NCBI GenBank assembly: GCA_002336115.1
Contig: DDEN01000022.1
Coordinates: forward strand, 186,001-250,000
Reading direction: 5' to 3'
Source: Chitinophagaceae bacterium UBA1953
GTDB taxonomy: Bacteria > Bacteroidota > Bacteroidia > Chitinophagales > Chitinophagaceae
DNA length: 64,000 bases
Shown here one piece after another: positions 43,977-52,936 of the stretch. The position numbers and the translations under genes were made by a program. Below the pieces are notes generated by a model. The model saw only the letters and a program-made list of their open reading frames with translations. It was not told where the DNA came from and searched no databases. Within the stretch, counting starts at the first letter, position 1. Each line of letters starts with the position of its first letter.

Positions 43977-44540
43977 TTGCTTCAGGTGGAGTCACTACAA
44001 CAGTTAATACAGGGATGTATTAAGGCCGACAGGAATTGTCAGAGCCAGTTGTATCGTCGTCTCTCACCCGCAATGATGGTTGTGTGTTTACGTTACAGCA
44101 GGAACAGGGAGGAGGCAGAGGAAGTTCTTCAGGAAGGTTTTTTACAGGTGTTCAAGTCAATACACCAGTTCAGGGGAGAGGGTTCTTTTGAAGGATGGGT
44201 GAGAAGAATTATGGTTAACTGTTCGTTACAGAAACTAAGAAGCCGATCTCATCTTACACCCATTATAACGCTTGAACAAACCAAAGAAGAACCTGCAGAA
44301 ACCAATATTGTATATGCCGACCTGGATGCAAAAGAATTAATTAAAATGGTACAAACCCTCCCTCCCATGTACAAGGCTGTGTTTAACTTGTATGTATTTG
44401 AAGGAATGAAACACAGGGAAATTGCAGAGTTTCTTGGAATATCTGAAGGTACATCCAAATCTAACCTTTCTGATGCAAGGAAAATTCTGCAATCGGCCGT
44501 TTTAAGAAGTAACATCATTGCCAAACCAAACCAGATATAG
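43977..44540 (+). CDS. ECF RNA polymerase sigma factor
   Basis: 187 residues from TTG 43977; a GTG at 43986 is an alternative start. Region 2 is visible as MMVVCLRYSRNREEAEEVLQEGFLQVFKSI with GWVRRIMVNCSLQKLR, and region 4 as MYKAVFNLYVFEGMKHREIAEFLGISEGTSKSNLSDARKIL (in pieces). The next gene starts 1 base after its stop and encodes a membrane protein with a cytoplasmic N-terminus, a likely partner. It is divergent from the polysaccharide-locus sigma gene. Confidence 0.92.
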   Translation: MLQVESLQQLIQGCIKADRNCQSQLYRRLSPAMMVVCLRYSRNREEAEEVLQEGFLQVFKSIHQFRGEGSFEGWVRRIMVNCSLQKLRSRSHLTPIITLEQTKEEPAETNIVYADLDAKELIKMVQTLPPMYKAVFNLYVFEGMKHREIAEFLGISEGTSKSNLSDARKILQSAVLRSNIIAKPNQI

Positions 44541-44541
44541 C

Positions 44542-46110
44542 ATGGATAAACATCTACACAATATAGATCAGTTATTTAAAGACGGAATTGAGGGATATAC
44601 CGATCCACCATCCGATAATGTGTGGAGCAACATTGACCAACAGCTTGACAAACGTGAAGTATCCTTAACAAGGTATAAATACAGAATTGCCAAATATGCC
44701 GTTGCAGCAATGGCCCTGTTAACTGTAAGTTTTGCGATGACATTACTAATAAAAAGTAAAAGAACATCCGCCCCGGCTGTTGCTACAGATTCTGCTGTAG
44801 TATCCAACCACAAACAGCCTGTTATTAAAGAACAAAATCAGCCCGAACAAGTCGGCAATTCCGGCTCTCCATCAGAAATAAAAGTTTCTGAGGAAAAAAC
44901 TAACGGGCAAAATAATAAAGAGGCTTCAGTTACAACCATTAATAGCCCAGGCTCTTTACCAGCACAAAAGCAGGAAATTACAAAACCTTCATTGAAGAAT
45001 ACTGATGTTGCATTGTCTGAACAACAGAATTCCATATCCAGCAAACCAACAGAACAGAACGCCGGTAAAAAAATAAAAACAGTTACAGATAAACTTCTGA
45101 AAGAACAGAGAGAAAGCACCATTGCAGTAAAACAAACAATTATTCCAAAAACAAATTCTGCTGTTGTTAAAGGCAACAATGTAACTGTTCTTCCACAAGC
45201 CACAACAGAATTTATACTTGCTAAAACAAGCCAGGCTTCAACTTTAACAGCAAAAAATTGGCTTTCCTCATCTGCTGTCCGGATTGATGAATCACGGATG
45301 TCAAATCCATTTGCCGACGTTACGATTACTACAATGCCGTTGATAAAAACAAAGAAATTTAAACCTGTTTTTTCAATTGCTGCATTTTACAGTCCCGAGT
45401 ATGTAACCAACAAAGTGTCTGAGGGTAAAGTTATTCAACGTGAAGACAGACGTGATGCAATTGTTCAGGGCGAAAAAATTAAACAATCGTATAATTATGG
45501 ATTGCAGTTTGCCTACCAGTTCAGCAAACATTGGGCAGCTTTAACCGGTATTGGTATTTCAAAAACCACATCAACTATTCTTCCACGCAACCTGTATGCC
45601 CGTCCTGTCCCCGACAGGCCAGGGCAAAATCCTCCTCCAGGTGGCGACATGAAGTATAAAATAAATTGTACTGCCGGGTATGCGTTCGTATCTACCAAAT
45701 CTGGTACAACACCGGCTTATGGTGATAGTATTAAAGCTCTGCAATCGGTTAATTCACTTACCTATGTTTCCGTTCCTGTTGGAATGAAGTATATATACAA
45801 ACAAAACCGTTTTGCATTCAACGCCATCGCTGCAATAGATATAAATATTCTTACCAACGGAAATGTACAGGCTATTGTAACAGAAAACAGTGGCACAAAA
45901 ACACAATCAACTGTAGCAGTACAAGGTTTACGGCCAGTTAATTTCTCTGCTATGTTTGGCGCAGGAGCAGAGTATTTTGCCAGCAACAATTTATCTGTTT
46001 TTGTTATGCCGGAAGCAAGTCTGGGATTAAATACAATTAATAAAAACACACCAACACAAACCAAACGTGGCACTCTTGGAATGCAGGCGGGACTACGTTT
46101 TAGTTTCTGA
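44542..46110 (+). CDS. Membrane-anchored protein with C-terminal outer-membrane beta-barrel, putative sigma partner
   Basis: 522 residues from ATG 44542, 1 base after the sigma stop (a TTG frame from 44518 would overlap it). Residues 1-50 are charged and cytoplasmic-looking, about 52-70 form one membrane segment (YAVAAMALLTVSFAMTLLI), and about 75-250 are Ser/Thr/Lys/Gln-rich linker. The last 230 residues alternate as beta strands (KQSYNYGLQFAYQFSKHWAALTGIG, FSAMFGAGAEYFASNNLSVFVMPEASLGL) and end GLRFSF with terminal Phe, an outer-membrane barrel mark. It may act as anti-sigma factor and envelope sensor. Confidence 0.75.
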   Translation: MDKHLHNIDQLFKDGIEGYTDPPSDNVWSNIDQQLDKREVSLTRYKYRIAKYAVAAMALLTVSFAMTLLIKSKRTSAPAVATDSAVVSNHKQPVIKEQNQPEQVGNSGSPSEIKVSEEKTNGQNNKEASVTTINSPGSLPAQKQEITKPSLKNTDVALSEQQNSISSKPTEQNAGKKIKTVTDKLLKEQRESTIAVKQTIIPKTNSAVVKGNNVTVLPQATTEFILAKTSQASTLTAKNWLSSSAVRIDESRMSNPFADVTITTMPLIKTKKFKPVFSIAAFYSPEYVTNKVSEGKVIQREDRRDAIVQGEKIKQSYNYGLQFAYQFSKHWAALTGIGISKTTSTILPRNLYARPVPDRPGQNPPPGGDMKYKINCTAGYAFVSTKSGTTPAYGDSIKALQSVNSLTYVSVPVGMKYIYKQNRFAFNAIAAIDINILTNGNVQAIVTENSGTKTQSTVAVQGLRPVNFSAMFGAGAEYFASNNLSVFVMPEASLGLNTINKNTPTQTKRGTLGMQAGLRFSF

Positions 46111-46156
46111 AAATGAAAAGCCAAACATATCAGTAATTAGTACCCACATTCTTATA

Positions 46157-46178
46157 AACCGGCAACAGCCGGTTTTTT
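46157..46178 (+). terminator. Terminator after the sigma/beta-barrel pair
   Basis: AACCGGC and GCCGGTT pair around AACA and are followed by TTTT. Confidence 0.8.
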
Positions 46179-46320
46179 ATTTTAAACAATTTTTTTCAGG
46201 TAAATTTTAATATGATTGCTTTTTTAAACATTTTACGCCTGCCAAATAAAATAACACCTTAAGTTAAGCGAAGAATGTATTTGCAGCATTCAGCAAATGT
46301 GCAATAAGTTTAAATTTTTA

Positions 46321-46454
46321 AGAGGCTGCCTGAAAAGCCTGTGTCACACAATGAAACAACGATTCTGAACAGTATTAATTTTCAAGTTTTCATTGTCACA
46401 GCGTATTCTTTGCGGATTTATGCGAAACAAATACTTACTTTCCAGGCGGCTTCT
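46321..46454. repeat. Palindromic element copy A, 134 bp
   Basis: The ends AGAGGCTGCCTGAAAAG (46321-46337) and CTTTCCAGGCGGCTTCT (46438-46454) are inverted repeats with 14 of 17 matches. Inside, TCACACAA occurs six bases from the left arm, exactly as in copy B at 48770. It lies between convergent genes and abuts the MATE stop codon. Rest of the 46111-46456 gap: a terminator at 46157 and nothing else I can name. Confidence 0.7.
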
Positions 46455-46456
46455 TT

Positions 46457-47857
46457 TTATATCTGCACCTCTTTCCACTTCCCTTTTTTAAAGAAGTACC
46501 ATGCTGTTAAAGCAATCAGTGTTTCAGCAACAGGTATAGCAATAAATGCACCGGTTGATTTTAAGTTCAACCCTTCAGCAAGCAAATATGCAAACGGAAC
46601 CTGGAACACCCAGAAACATACAAGGTTAATAATCGTAGGTGTTCTTGTATCGCCAGCACCATTCAATGCCTGTGTCATCACCATTCCAATACCGTAAAAA
46701 ATATAACCGGCACCAATAATCTGCAAAGCTTTGGCACCATAAGCAATCACCTCTTTTTCGTTGGTAAAAATGCTGATGATGGGAGAAGCAAACAACAGGA
46801 ACAGCAACATCACAAAGCCCATAAAAATGGCGTTGTACTTTGCTGTAAGCAATACACTCTGTTCTGCCCGGTGCAGTTGTTTGGCACCAAGATTTTGTCC
46901 AACCAATGTTGCCGCCGCATTACTTAAACCCCATGCAGGCAAAATAAAAAACACCACATTCCTTATTGCAATCTGGTACCCGGCCGATGCCGTTGTACCA
47001 CCTGTTTCAGCCACCAGCCTTGCAAGTATAATCCAGCTACCGCTGGCTATAATAAACTGTAACGTAGCTGGCCATGCAACAGCAATCAACGATTTTATGA
47101 GTTTAATTTCCGGCGTAAAGTATTGAGTCTTTATTTGCAGAATACCATCTCCCTTCAGCAAATGAAATGTTTGATAAGCCACCCCCGCACTTCGGCCAAT
47201 TACTGTGGCAATAGCAGCGCCCTTTAATCCCATAAAATGAATAAGAATCGGGCAAAGAATAATATTGGTTAAGCTGGCCAGCCATAAACTTTTCATTGCC
47301 ATAGCAGCATCACCGGCACCACGAAAAATTCCATTAATAAGAAACAGCAGCATAATCACCACACTCCCTCCCAGCATAATGCGGGTAAAAATGGTTCCAT
47401 CGCTGATCACTTCCGGAGCCGCCCCCATCAGCCTTAGTATATCCTCTGCAAAAACAACTCCCGCAATGCTTACCAATGCAGCAACAACAACAGCTAAAGT
47501 AATTGATTGCGCACCGGCACGGGCAGCAGCTTCGTTATGTTTTTCGCCCACACGCCGTGCAACAATAGCGGTGGCTGCAGTACTTAACCCAATTGCCACA
47601 GAGTAAACAATTGTAACAACCGATTCGGTAAGTCCCACCGTTGCAATTGCATTGGGGCCAAGCTTTCCAACAAAAAACATATCCACTACTGCAAACACAC
47701 TCTCAAGGCTTAGTTCAAGAATCATAGGTATTGCAAGTAAAAAAACGGCTTTCTTAATACTTCCCTGTGTATAATCCCGTTCCTCGCCGTTAAGCGCCGT
47801 TCGCAATAAATCAAAAAAATAAATCCCCCTTGTTGGTTTGGTATTATCTGTCGCCAT
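46457..47857 (-). CDS. MATE family efflux transporter
   Basis: 466 residues from the ATG at 47857 (MATDNTKPTRGIYFF); the frame to 47890 adds eleven hydrophobic residues of doubtful value. It has twelve membrane segments in two related halves: AIPMILELSLESVFAVVDMFFVGKLGPNAIATVGL in pieces, and AWPATLQFIIASGSWIILARLVAETGG. MATE proteins export cationic drugs or metabolites by Na+ or H+ antiport. It stands alone, convergent with the beta-barrel gene. Confidence 0.93.
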   Translation of the reverse strand: MATDNTKPTRGIYFFDLLRTALNGEERDYTQGSIKKAVFLLAIPMILELSLESVFAVVDMFFVGKLGPNAIATVGLTESVVTIVYSVAIGLSTAATAIVARRVGEKHNEAAARAGAQSITLAVVVAALVSIAGVVFAEDILRLMGAAPEVISDGTIFTRIMLGGSVVIMLLFLINGIFRGAGDAAMAMKSLWLASLTNIILCPILIHFMGLKGAAIATVIGRSAGVAYQTFHLLKGDGILQIKTQYFTPEIKLIKSLIAVAWPATLQFIIASGSWIILARLVAETGGTTASAGYQIAIRNVVFFILPAWGLSNAAATLVGQNLGAKQLHRAEQSVLLTAKYNAIFMGFVMLLFLLFASPIISIFTNEKEVIAYGAKALQIIGAGYIFYGIGMVMTQALNGAGDTRTPTIINLVCFWVFQVPFAYLLAEGLNLKSTGAFIAIPVAETLIALTAWYFFKKGKWKEVQI

Positions 47858-48121
47858 AAATAAAATTGTAGAAATTAAAATGTGAAGCACAGCAACAGTG
47901 AAACTGTTGCAATAAAAAAATCAGTCAAAAAACAACTCAGAGCTTCATATGCGGGAGTATAAGGCAGCAAAGCTAAACTTTTTTCTCATTTTACAAAATC
48001 TGCAGATGTTCGAACACGAACCTGTATATCCGTGCAAGACGGTATTTTTTACTCTGCCCAACTGTTTTCGTTGAATTTTGAAAAACTAGTTCGTATTTTT
48101 ATTACCGATATAAATAAAATT

Positions 48122-48754
48122 ATGAAGCAGTTAATCTTAACCCTTTCCTGTGTATTACTTACGGTAGCATTAATGGCTCAGCCTGCAAGGGTTCCTGTAA
48201 ACGAACCTGCCACAGGCGGCAACAACAAACCAAACAATAACACCAATACAACTATAGGAGGGAATACAAATACAACCACAACCTACGGTTCAAGTGGTGA
48301 ATTAAAAAAATACAGCGACTCCGAGGGCCGTTTCACAATTGGCTACCCTGAAGACTGGACTTTTAACGATCACCCCGATAATGCAGTTATTAAAATCACA
48401 TCCCCATCAGAAGGATCAAACGATAAGTTTTTTCAGAACGTTAATCTCCAGATCGAACAGTTAAGTTCAGGCACAACAATCGAAAGCTATGTAAAAACAA
48501 ATGTTGATGCGGTGAAAGAACTGGTAAAAAACTACAGGGAGGTTTCGTCTATGTATTTTAACCGTAACGGAAGCAGGGCTTACCAGATAATTTACAAAGG
48601 CAAGTATGGCGATGTGGATTATGAAATACAGATTAAGCAGCTTTTTGCTCTTGTAAACGGCAAAGCTTATATACTTACCTATGTATGTAAGGAAGATGAA
48701 CGGGACGCATTTGAAACAACTGCCAACAAAATTTTCAATTCTTTTAAATATTGA
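48122..48754 (+). CDS. Exported PsbP-like (Mog1/PsbP fold) protein
   Basis: 210 residues from ATG 48122, chosen for its signal peptide (MKQLILTLSCVLLTVALMAQ). An Asn/Thr/Gly-rich linker (about 25-60) precedes a domain starting YSDSEGRFTIGYPEDWTFND and ending RDAFETTANKIFNSFKY, the PsbP/DUF1795 pattern. In non-photosynthetic bacteria its role is unknown. It is an orphan gene, followed by a palindromic repeat. Confidence 0.8.
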   Translation: MKQLILTLSCVLLTVALMAQPARVPVNEPATGGNNKPNNNTNTTIGGNTNTTTTYGSSGELKKYSDSEGRFTIGYPEDWTFNDHPDNAVIKITSPSEGSNDKFFQNVNLQIEQLSSGTTIESYVKTNVDAVKELVKNYREVSSMYFNRNGSRAYQIIYKGKYGDVDYEIQIKQLFALVNGKAYILTYVCKEDERDAFETTANKIFNSFKY

Positions 48755-48769
48755 TTTTCTTTTTTTTAA

Positions 48770-48896
48770 AGAGGCTGTCTCAAAAGAAAATTTCACACAA
48801 CAAAGAATACAAAACACACAACGGTTTGGTTTTCTTTGTGAACTTCTTCCTCGTTGTGAGCTTTGTGTGAAACAAAAAGACTTTTGATAAAGCCTC
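48770..48896. repeat. Palindromic element copy B, 127 bp
   Basis: Left arm AGAGGCTGTCTCAAAAG (48770-48786) and right arm CTTTTGATAAAGCCTC (48881-48896) are inverted repeats with three mismatches. A second nested pair, TTTCACACAA-CAAAG (48791-48805) and CTTTGTGTGAAA (48861-48872), makes a longer hairpin. It shares the left arm, the six-base spacing and TCACACAA with copy A. It lies between convergent genes. Confidence 0.7.
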
Positions 48897-48919
48897 ATTT
48901 TATAAATGAAAACTTTTAA

Positions 48920-49783
48920 TTAATGAACAGCTCCGGGATATTTACTTACAAACTCAATCCTGTATTCATCACTTGACTTAATACGACGGATAAATTTTTG
49001 CAATAATGAAATTTCTGCCGAATCTTTGAACAGTTGATCATGCGTAAGCAATACCACATGATCAGGAGTTTTTGTTTGATTGTTTAAAAGAACACTGTCA
49101 ATTTCATTGATCATTTCATCACTTGTTTGTTTCAGCTTCAATGAATCATTAAAGCGCCATTCCACATCCCATCCCACCACAACAAAACCTTCGTTGTATA
49201 ACGAATCGGATGCAGCTTTGCTTTTTACAATATCAGTCGCATTAACTGTTGACATTCGCCAGGTATTTCGCCCAGGCATTCGCACCAGTTTATTATTCAA
49301 ATGCAATGAATCGCTGCAACGCTGAAAGTCACTGACAACTATACTGTCATTTGCATAAAATTTTTCAAAGTGATTGTGTAGTGCATGCGTGTAACTGTGG
49401 TTATAAATTTCAACCCATTTATTTTGCTGAAGGCTATCCCATGTTGCCTGTTGATCCCTGCTGCCATAAACATGTTCACCTACAACAAAAAAGCCTGCGG
49501 GCACCTGCTCTTCAGTTAAAACCTGTAGTACATGTCTTGTGCCTTTGTTTGGACCATCATCAAATGTTAAGTAAATGGTTTTTTTCTTTTTCTTGGGAGA
49601 AGAAGTGACTGCTGGTTTTGTTTTACCGGGATCAATAGAAACATGCCGGGCCATATTTGCTGTATCGCCAGTGCTTTGATAACAACCCGTAAAAAAAAGA
49701 ATGAATAATGAGTGAAGGATAATGTTGGGGGATTGTTCTTGCTCACCCTCATCGTCGTCAGACGATGCAGTAGTTGATTTCAT
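48920..49783 (-). CDS. Polysaccharide deacetylase (NodB) lipoprotein
   Basis: 287 residues. The NodB domain shows TIYLTFDDGPNKGTRHV, the His motif NHSYTHALHNHF and RMPGRNTWR. A lipobox-like FTGC occurs at about residue 34, but the stretch before it is unusually acidic (SSDDDEGEQEQS) rather than positively charged. It probably removes acetyl groups from an envelope or extracellular glycan. A 25-base inverted repeat lies immediately upstream. Confidence 0.85.
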   Translation of the reverse strand: MKSTTASSDDDEGEQEQSPNIILHSLFILFFTGCYQSTGDTANMARHVSIDPGKTKPAVTSSPKKKKKTIYLTFDDGPNKGTRHVLQVLTEEQVPAGFFVVGEHVYGSRDQQATWDSLQQNKWVEIYNHSYTHALHNHFEKFYANDSIVVSDFQRCSDSLHLNNKLVRMPGRNTWRMSTVNATDIVKSKAASDSLYNEGFVVVGWDVEWRFNDSLKLKQTSDEMINEIDSVLLNNQTKTPDHVVLLTHDQLFKDSAEISLLQKFIRRIKSSDEYRIEFVSKYPGAVH

Positions 49784-49787
49784 AAAA

Positions 49788-49888
49788 AATTAAAGTGATT
49801 TTGATTTTACATTGAAGATAAATCTGCCGCAATACCGTATGCAAATTTTATTCGTTAAAGAATATGTAAATCAAAATACACTTTAATT
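49788..49888. repeat. 25-base inverted repeat, 101 bp in total
   Basis: Arms at 49788-49812 and 49864-49888 are almost perfect complements (AATTAAAGTG outer part, TTTTGATTT core, ACAT inner end) apart from one shifted base. They enclose 51 AT-rich bases. It lies between the YtxH and deacetylase genes, both on the minus strand. Confidence 0.8.
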
Positions 49889-49898
49889 GAAAGATCGA

Positions 49899-50198
49899 TT
49901 ACACAGCATTTGTATCGTTACCTGGCTTGGCGTTTTTCTTAAACAAATCGTTGAAAAAACTTTCAGCCTCGCTCATATAGTCTTTCATATTTTCAGCGCC
50001 TTTTGTCTTCAGCTCATCAAAATATTCCCCGGCTTTATCGGCAGCTTTTTCTGCCTCATCTTTCAGGTTGTTTGCCTTTTGTTTTAAATCGGCAAACATC
50101 TTTTCCTTTTCTTCATCTGTCATACTGTTGTATTTAAACAAAGCATAACCTGCAGCAGCGCCCAGCAAAAAAGTGGCAATGTGTTTATGATTTACCAT
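49899..50198 (-). CDS. YtxH-like small membrane protein
   Basis: 99 residues. One glycine/alanine-rich membrane segment (ATFLLGAAAGYALF, about 8-21) is followed by a charged helix (KQKANNLKDEAEKAADKAGEYFDELKTKGAENMKDY in pieces), the YtxH/general-stress layout. Such proteins are induced by envelope or general stress in other bacteria. It has its own transcript direction towards the deacetylase gene. Confidence 0.8.
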   Translation of the reverse strand: MVNHKHIATFLLGAAAGYALFKYNSMTDEEKEKMFADLKQKANNLKDEAEKAADKAGEYFDELKTKGAENMKDYMSEAESFFNDLFKKNAKPGNDTNAV

Positions 50199-50339
50199 AG
50201 TTGTATTTTTTTATATGTAAAGTTATCATCAATCCGGCATTGCTGTTAAAACAAAATCAACACCTGTTTCAACCATGCTTTTTAAGAAGAAAACCTGCAA
50301 GATTGGTATATACATTCGTGTTTCAAAGCCAGAACCGCT

Positions 50340-50347
50340 TAACTTTG
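50340..50347 (+). promoter_or_regulatory. Candidate -7 box TAACTTTG for korA
   Basis: TAACTTTGCAG matches TAnnTTTGC and ends 7 bases before the ATG at 50355, so the transcript would be leaderless or nearly so. Confidence 0.55.
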
Positions 50348-50354
50348 CAGCGCT

Positions 50355-52199
50355 ATGAAAAGGAAACAGGAAGTACTTAACGATGTAGTCATCAAATTTG
50401 CCGGTGATAGTGGCGATGGTATGCAACTTACCGGCAGCCAGTTTACAAACAATACTGCTTTAATGGGAATGGATCTTGCAACCTTTCCCGATTTCCCTGC
50501 CGAAATACGTGCACCTCAGGGTACACTTGCAGGCGTAAGCGGATTTCAACTACGCTTCAGCAGCGACAGCGTGTTTACTCCCGGCGATGAATGCGATGTG
50601 CTGGTGGCAATGAACGCAGCTGCTTTAAAAGCCAATCTGAAGTCTTTAAAAAAAGGTGGAAAAATCATTGCCAATACAGATGGCTTTGATACAAAAAATC
50701 TTCGTCTCGCCAATTATCCCGAAGGAATACATCCGTTGGAAGATAATAGCCTCACAAACTATGATGTTATTAAAATTGATGTTACCAAGCTCACCCGTGA
50801 AGCATTGAAAGATGTTTCATTGGGAATGAAAGAAAAAGATCGTGCAAAAAACATGTTTGTACTCGGGTTTCTTTACTGGATGTACAACCGCAGCATGGAT
50901 AATACCATCAACTTCCTGAAAAGTAAATTTGGCAAAAAGCCCGAAGTCCTTGAAGGTAACCTGCGTGTTTTGCAGGCTGGTTTTAATTATGGCGATACAA
51001 CAGAAACGTTTACCACCACTTACACAGTTGCAAAAGCCAGGATGGAACCGGGTGTTTACCGTTCGGTAATGGGCAATCAGGCAATCAGCTATGGTTTGGT
51101 GGCAGCTTCGCAAAAAAGCGGTTTGCCCTTATTTCTTGGATCATATCCAATTACTCCGGCAACAGACATTTTACAGGACCTTTCTCTCTATAAAACCTTT
51201 GGCGTTAAAACCTTCCAGGCCGAAGATGAAATTGCAGGTATTACATCAGCAATTGGCGCTGCCTATGGAGGTTCATTGGCAGTAACAACCAGCAGCGGCC
51301 CCGGTATTGCATTGAAAGGCGAAGCAATGGGATTGGCAGTAATGCTTGAGCTTCCACTAATAATTGTGAATATTCAGCGTGGTGGACCTTCAACAGGTTT
51401 GCCTACTAAAACCGAACAAAGCGACCTGATGCAGGCTTACTACGGCCGAAATGGCGAATCGCCAATGCCAGTAATTTCAGCTTCCACGCCAGCCGATTGT
51501 TTTGAAGTGGCCTACGAAGCTGCACGGATCGCCGTTCAACACATGACTCCTGTAATGCTTTTGAGTGATGGTTACATTGCTAATGGAGCTGAACCCTGGA
51601 AGTTTCCTAAAAGTGATGATCTGGCTCCTATAAAAGTAGATTTTAAAACAGGCTTAGGTGATGGTGAAGATAAATACCTGCCTTACAAACGTGATGATAA
51701 ATTAGTTCGTCCCTGGGCTATTCCCGGAACACCGGGCTTAGAACACCGTATTGGTGGTTTGGAAAAACAGGATGTTACCGGTAACGTAAGTTACGATAAC
51801 GATAACCACCAGGTAATGGTGAAATTAAGGGCAGCAAAGATTGATAAAATTGCTGATTATATTCCTGAACAGAAATTAGACAGCGGTGAGGAAAAAGGAA
51901 AAGTACTGGTGCTTGGCTGGGGTAGTACTTATGGGGCTATCAAAAGCGCATGTGCTGAATTACAGGCAAAAGGAAAATCCGTTTCGCATGCACATCTGCG
52001 CTATATACGTCCTTTTCCAAAAAACCTCGAAAGCATCATCAGGAATTTCGAAACCATCCTGATACCAGAAATCAACAACGGTCAACTGATTAAAATTATC
52101 CGTGACATGTTTTTTGTTGATGCCAAAGGTTATAACAAAATAAAAGGTGTACCTATTACAAAAGGTGAACTGGTTGAAGAGATTGGTAAGTATTTGTAA
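50355..52199 (+). CDS. korA: 2-oxoglutarate:ferredoxin oxidoreductase, fused gamma-alpha subunit
   Basis: 614 residues. The gamma domain (about 1-190) starts DVVIKFAGDSGDGMQLTGSQF. The alpha domain (about 210-610) has GNQAISYGLVAASQKSGLPLFLGSYPITPATDIL, EDEIAGITSAIGAAYGG and TSSGPGIALKGEAMGLA. It oxidatively decarboxylates a 2-oxo acid to acyl-CoA, reducing ferredoxin, but needs the TPP-binding KorB subunit, whose gene usually follows directly. Here a terminator and the convergent nth gene follow instead. Confidence 0.92.
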   Translation: MKRKQEVLNDVVIKFAGDSGDGMQLTGSQFTNNTALMGMDLATFPDFPAEIRAPQGTLAGVSGFQLRFSSDSVFTPGDECDVLVAMNAAALKANLKSLKKGGKIIANTDGFDTKNLRLANYPEGIHPLEDNSLTNYDVIKIDVTKLTREALKDVSLGMKEKDRAKNMFVLGFLYWMYNRSMDNTINFLKSKFGKKPEVLEGNLRVLQAGFNYGDTTETFTTTYTVAKARMEPGVYRSVMGNQAISYGLVAASQKSGLPLFLGSYPITPATDILQDLSLYKTFGVKTFQAEDEIAGITSAIGAAYGGSLAVTTSSGPGIALKGEAMGLAVMLELPLIIVNIQRGGPSTGLPTKTEQSDLMQAYYGRNGESPMPVISASTPADCFEVAYEAARIAVQHMTPVMLLSDGYIANGAEPWKFPKSDDLAPIKVDFKTGLGDGEDKYLPYKRDDKLVRPWAIPGTPGLEHRIGGLEKQDVTGNVSYDNDNHQVMVKLRAAKIDKIADYIPEQKLDSGEEKGKVLVLGWGSTYGAIKSACAELQAKGKSVSHAHLRYIRPFPKNLESIIRNFETILIPEINNGQLIKIIRDMFFVDAKGYNKIKGVPITKGELVEEIGKYL

Positions 52200-52213
52200 G
52201 CAAATTTTTTATG

Positions 52214-52258
52214 ATAACAAAAAACTCCTTCATTGCTGTGAAGGAGTTTTTTGTTATA
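52214..52258. terminator. Bidirectional terminator between korA and nth
   Basis: ATAACAAAAAACTCCTTCA and TGAAGGAGTTTTTTGTTAT (one bulged base) form a long stem with T runs on both strands, suited to both convergent genes. Confidence 0.85.
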
Positions 52259-52263
52259 GTACA

Positions 52264-52905
52264 TCACGTCAATTTCTCAAAATATTTACAGCAATGCTGC
52301 AGTCCACATTCCCTGCATTTGGGGTTGCGGGCAACACATACGTAACGTCCGTGCAGAATAAGCCAGTGATGTGCTTTATGAATTAACTCAGTCGGGAAAT
52401 GTTTGATGAGTTCCTTTTCAACAGCTAATGGTGTTGATGCAGATTGCTTTACCAACCCAATGCGTTTACTTACCCGAAACACATGCGTATCAACCGCCAT
52501 ATTTGGCTGTTCATCAACAACAGATGTGATAACGTTTGCTGTTTTTCTTCCCACTCCCGGCAACGTTACTAACTGCTCAACCGTTAACGGCACTTCGCCA
52601 CCAAATTCATTCATCAGCTTTTGTGCCATGCCAATTAAATGTTTGGTTTTGTTGTTGGGGTAGGAAATACTTTTGATTAACGGAAACAATTCTTCAAATG
52701 AAGCTTTGCTCATCGATTGAGCATCGGGATATTTTTCAAAAATGGAAGGAGTGGTAATATTTACCCGTTTATCAGTACACTGTGCTGAAAGTATAACAGC
52801 AACAAGCAACTGAAACGGATTATCATACATCAGTTCCGTTTCGGCATCGGGTGCATGCACAGAAAAGTAATCAATAACAGCCTGATAACGTTCTTTAATA
52901 GTCAT
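52264..52905 (-). CDS. nth: Endonuclease III
   Basis: 213 residues. The helix-hairpin-helix LPGVGRKTANVI contains the catalytic Lys, AVDTHVFRVSKR the catalytic Asp, and CVARNPKCRECGLQHCC the iron-sulfur loop (C-x6-C-x2-C-x5-C). It removes oxidised pyrimidines and cleaves abasic sites. It is convergent with korA and 31 bases after a small hypothetical gene. Confidence 0.95.
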   Translation of the reverse strand: MTIKERYQAVIDYFSVHAPDAETELMYDNPFQLLVAVILSAQCTDKRVNITTPSIFEKYPDAQSMSKASFEELFPLIKSISYPNNKTKHLIGMAQKLMNEFGGEVPLTVEQLVTLPGVGRKTANVITSVVDEQPNMAVDTHVFRVSKRIGLVKQSASTPLAVEKELIKHFPTELIHKAHHWLILHGRYVCVARNPKCRECGLQHCCKYFEKLT

Positions 52906-52936
52906 TTACTTAAATAGAAATGACAGCGAAAATAAA

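Noticed and set aside
47892..47910. GCAACAG/CTGTTGC stem upstream of the MATE gene
   Set aside because: Only seven pairs, no T run on the relevant strand and no conserved partner; too little to call a regulator.
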